Shown here: positions 32,475 to 34,517 of the stretch, piece after piece | Numbering within the stretch: position 1 is the stretch's first letter | Layout of the letters: the number at the start of each line of letters is the position of its first letter | Assembly: GCA_027686065.1 (NCBI GenBank) | Contig: JAQCTH010000041.1 | Location: 1-34,517 of the forward strand | Direction of reading: 5' to 3' | Origin: Clostridiaceae bacterium AF10-41 | Lineage (GTDB): Bacteria > Bacillota > Clostridia > Clostridiales > Clostridiaceae | Length of the DNA stretch: 34,517 nt | Notes under the pieces: model-generated | Databases searched by the model: none | Seen by the model: only the letters and a program-made list of their open reading frames with translations | Told to the model about the DNA's origin: nothing | Translations under genes and position numbers: made by a program

Positions 32475-34331
32475 TTATAATTCTATTACTTTATTTAATA
32501 ACTCATTACTTCTATTAATAAAATCATTCATTTCTTCAGCATTTAATCCCTTATTAGATATTAACGCTAAATCTAAAATATATTTACATATTAAATTAAT
32601 ATCATCTTTTTTATTTTCATAATCTAATGATGCTAGTTTTTTAATTATTGAGTTATTATTATTTATAACTAAAGTTTTTTCTTCCACAAACATGTTTGGC
32701 ATTTCCATTCCGCCGAACATTTTGCTCATTTCAAGCATTCTTCTTGATTGCTCTGAAACTAGTATAATAGCAGGTGTCCCTGAATTTTTCAAATTTTCAA
32801 CTTTAATACTATTTACTTTATTTAAAGTTGCTTCTTTAAATAATTTTTCTAATTTAGTATTTGCTTCTTTCAAATCTTCACTTTCATCATTTTTAAGTGT
32901 TTCAGAAATGTCAGAATCTATTCTAACAAATGTGACACTATTTTCTTTTGATTCTAAGAAGCTAATAAAATGATTATCAATTGAACAATCTAAAATTAAA
33001 GCATCTAAATCTGCTTCTTTAAACATTTTAATATATTGTGATTGTTGTTTCTCATCTGTCACATAAAAAACTTTATTCTCATGTTTATCTTTATTATTTT
33101 CTAAATATTCATTTAAGGTTATATATTCACCATTTAATCTTCTAAAAATAATAATATCTTTTATCTTATCATAAAAACTTTCATCTCTTAAACAACCATA
33201 TTTAATAAATATTTGGATATCCTTCCAAAAACCATTAAAGCTTTCTCTTTCATTTTTATATAATCCAACTAATTTATCTGCCACTTTTTTAACTATATGC
33301 TTAGATATTTTTACAACATCTTTATCTTTTTGAAGGAAACTTCTTGAAACATTTAAAGGTAAATCTGGACAATCTATTGTCCCCTTTAATAATAGTAAGA
33401 AATCTGGTATAACTTCTTTTATATTGTCAGCAACAAAAACTTGGTTATTATATAGCTTTACTTGTCCTTCAGTGGCTTCTAATTCATGCTTTAGTTTAGG
33501 AAAATATAATATTCCTTTTAAATTAAATGGATAATCTACATTTAAATGAATCCAAAATAATGGATCATTAAAATCCATAAATACTTTTTTATAAAATTCT
33601 TTATACTCTTCATCCGTACAATCTTTTGGAGACTTTATCCATAATGGAGTTATATCATTTAAAGGTTTATTCTCTTCTTCTTTAACCTCATGTCCTTCTT
33701 CTTCTAAATATATTTCTATAGGTAAGAAAGAACAATACTTTTCTATTATTTGTCTCACTTTATATAATTCTAAAAATTCATTGCTATCATCTTCAATAAA
33801 AAGAGTTATAGTTGTTCCTCTTTCTTTTTTATCATCACATGGAAATACTTCATATTCTGTACCACCATCACAAATCCACGTTACTGCTTCTGATTCTTTT
33901 AAATAAGATAATGTATCTATTTGGACTCTCTTAGCAACCATGAATGCTGAATAAAATCCTAGTCCAAAATGACCTATTATATCTGTACCCTCATCCATTT
34001 TATCTTTGTATTTTTCTATAAAATCTTCAGCTCCTGAAAATGCTACTTGAGTTATATACTTTTTAATTTCTTCTTCTGTCATTCCAATTCCATTATCAAT
34101 AATTTTTAAAGTTTTATTATCTTTATTTAACGAAACTATAACTTTATATTTCTCATTTTCATTTTCTTGTGTTTCTCCTAATGAAACTAACCTTTTATAC
34201 TTACTTATAGCATCACACCCATTGCTAATAAGCTCTCTAATAAATATATCCTTATCAGAATATAACCATTTTTTTATAATTGGAAAAATATTTTCTGTAT
34301 GTATTGAAATATTTCCTTTATTTTTCTCCAT
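32475..34331 (-). CDS. htpG: Molecular chaperone HtpG (Hsp90 family)
   Basis: Cytosolic ATP-dependent dimeric chaperone. The 618-residue length is normal for bacterial Hsp90. The N-terminal GHKL ATPase domain has FIRELISNGCDAISKYK with catalytic E33 and N37, DNGIGMTEEEIKKYI near 78-92, and IGHFGLGFYSAFMVA near 119-133. The middle domain has PLNVSRSFLQKDKDV near 325-339 with the gamma-phosphate-sensing arginine. The C-terminal dimerisation part has SRRMLEMSKMFGG, but no cytosolic MEEVD tail, as expected in bacteria. RBS GGAGGG lies 8 bases before the ATG. It is a single-gene unit with its own promoter and terminator and no CIRCE element. Confidence 0.96.
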   Translation of the reverse strand: MEKNKGNISIHTENIFPIIKKWLYSDKDIFIRELISNGCDAISKYKRLVSLGETQENENEKYKVIVSLNKDNKTLKIIDNGIGMTEEEIKKYITQVAFSGAEDFIEKYKDKMDEGTDIIGHFGLGFYSAFMVAKRVQIDTLSYLKESEAVTWICDGGTEYEVFPCDDKKERGTTITLFIEDDSNEFLELYKVRQIIEKYCSFLPIEIYLEEEGHEVKEEENKPLNDITPLWIKSPKDCTDEEYKEFYKKVFMDFNDPLFWIHLNVDYPFNLKGILYFPKLKHELEATEGQVKLYNNQVFVADNIKEVIPDFLLLLKGTIDCPDLPLNVSRSFLQKDKDVVKISKHIVKKVADKLVGLYKNERESFNGFWKDIQIFIKYGCLRDESFYDKIKDIIIFRRLNGEYITLNEYLENNKDKHENKVFYVTDEKQQSQYIKMFKEADLDALILDCSIDNHFISFLESKENSVTFVRIDSDISETLKNDESEDLKEANTKLEKLFKEATLNKVNSIKVENLKNSGTPAIILVSEQSRRMLEMSKMFGGMEMPNMFVEEKTLVINNNNSIIKKLASLDYENKKDDINLICKYILDLALISNKGLNAEEMNDFINRSNELLNKVIEL

Positions 34332-34358
34332 AATTATTCCCTCCTCTTTCCTGTAAAT

Positions 34359-34387
34359 ATTTTATTTAAAAGAATTTCTTCTGTCAA
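34359..34387 (-). promoter_or_regulatory. htpG promoter, sigma-A type
   Basis: Minus strand -35 TTGACA (34382-34387), 17-base spacer and -10 TAAAAT (34359-34364), ending 27 bases before the start codon. No CIRCE inverted repeat (TTAGCACTC/GAGTGCTAA) or CtsR site is seen in the visible 186 bases, so heat control, if any, is by other means. Confidence 0.7.
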
Positions 34388-34517
34388 TCTTTACTAAGAT
34401 TTATTTAAGTGCTTGAATTACCATTATTAAATATTAGAGCAATAAATTTTGTATTTATAAAAAAAAGCTTTAATTATCTAATTCTTTCTTCAACTTTTTG
34501 AATCTCTATTATTTTAC

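Noticed and set aside
34332..34517. CIRCE or CtsR heat-shock element upstream of htpG
   Set aside because: No inverted repeat like TTAGCACTC-N9-GAGTGCTAA and no tandem GGTCAAA-type heptads in the visible leader.

Overview
The window is low-GC, AT-rich DNA whose gene content and order fit Clostridium sensu stricto (Firmicutes, strictly anaerobic, spore-forming). Reasons: the apt-rel-dtd-metallohydrolase-hemZ-hisS-aspS string, the ruvA-ruvB-queA-tgt-yajC-secD-secF string, strong GGAGG-type ribosome binding sites before almost every gene, and sigma-A promoters with 17-base spacers. I see no rRNA, tRNA, CRISPR, transposase or phage structural gene. The species cannot be named from the sequence alone.

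Layout. Bases 1-2600 hold a cut-off GNAT acetyltransferase and a GntR/YtrA-type regulator-ABC ATPase-permease operon with its own promoter and operator. Bases 2600-12060 are housekeeping: a RecJ-like gene, apt, bifunctional rel, dtd, an MBL hydrolase, hemZ, hisS and aspS, all on the minus strand. Bases 12060-19210 hold Holliday junction resolution (ruvAB), queuosine tRNA modification (queA, tgt) and Sec export accessories (yajC, a TIGR04086 membrane protein, secD, secF). Bases 19360-26750 hold DegV, a SEDS polymerase/class B PBP pair for septal or spore peptidoglycan, msrB, a secreted protein of unknown function, an alkyladenine glycosylase, a DUF3784-type membrane protein and a 68-residue orphan. 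Bases 26950-30950 hold an unusual ATPase-LexA fusion and, divergently on the plus strand, an ABC exporter. Bases 30950-34517 hold a vitamin B6 salvage pair (ECF S component plus kinase) and htpG.

The most interesting gene is at 26950-28383. Its N-terminal half looks like a degenerate UvrD/Rep-type (SF1) ATPase with a Walker A motif. Its C-terminal part is an apparently intact LexA-type S24 self-cleaving peptidase, with an Ala-Gly cleavage site, a Ser and a Lys, and no LexA DNA-binding domain. This suggests an ATPase whose two parts are separated by RecA-stimulated self-cleavage. That is inference from motifs. Second is the RecJ-like gene at 11093-11944: an intact frame that keeps the RecJ DHH-domain fold pattern but has lost nearly every metal-binding residue and the whole second domain, so it looks like a pseudoenzyme.

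Several control elements are readable: a 23-base palindrome laid across the secDF promoter, a hairpin that hides the ribosome binding site of the TIGR04086 gene, a YtrA-like operator, and a palindrome just upstream of the -35 of the vitamin B6 promoter.
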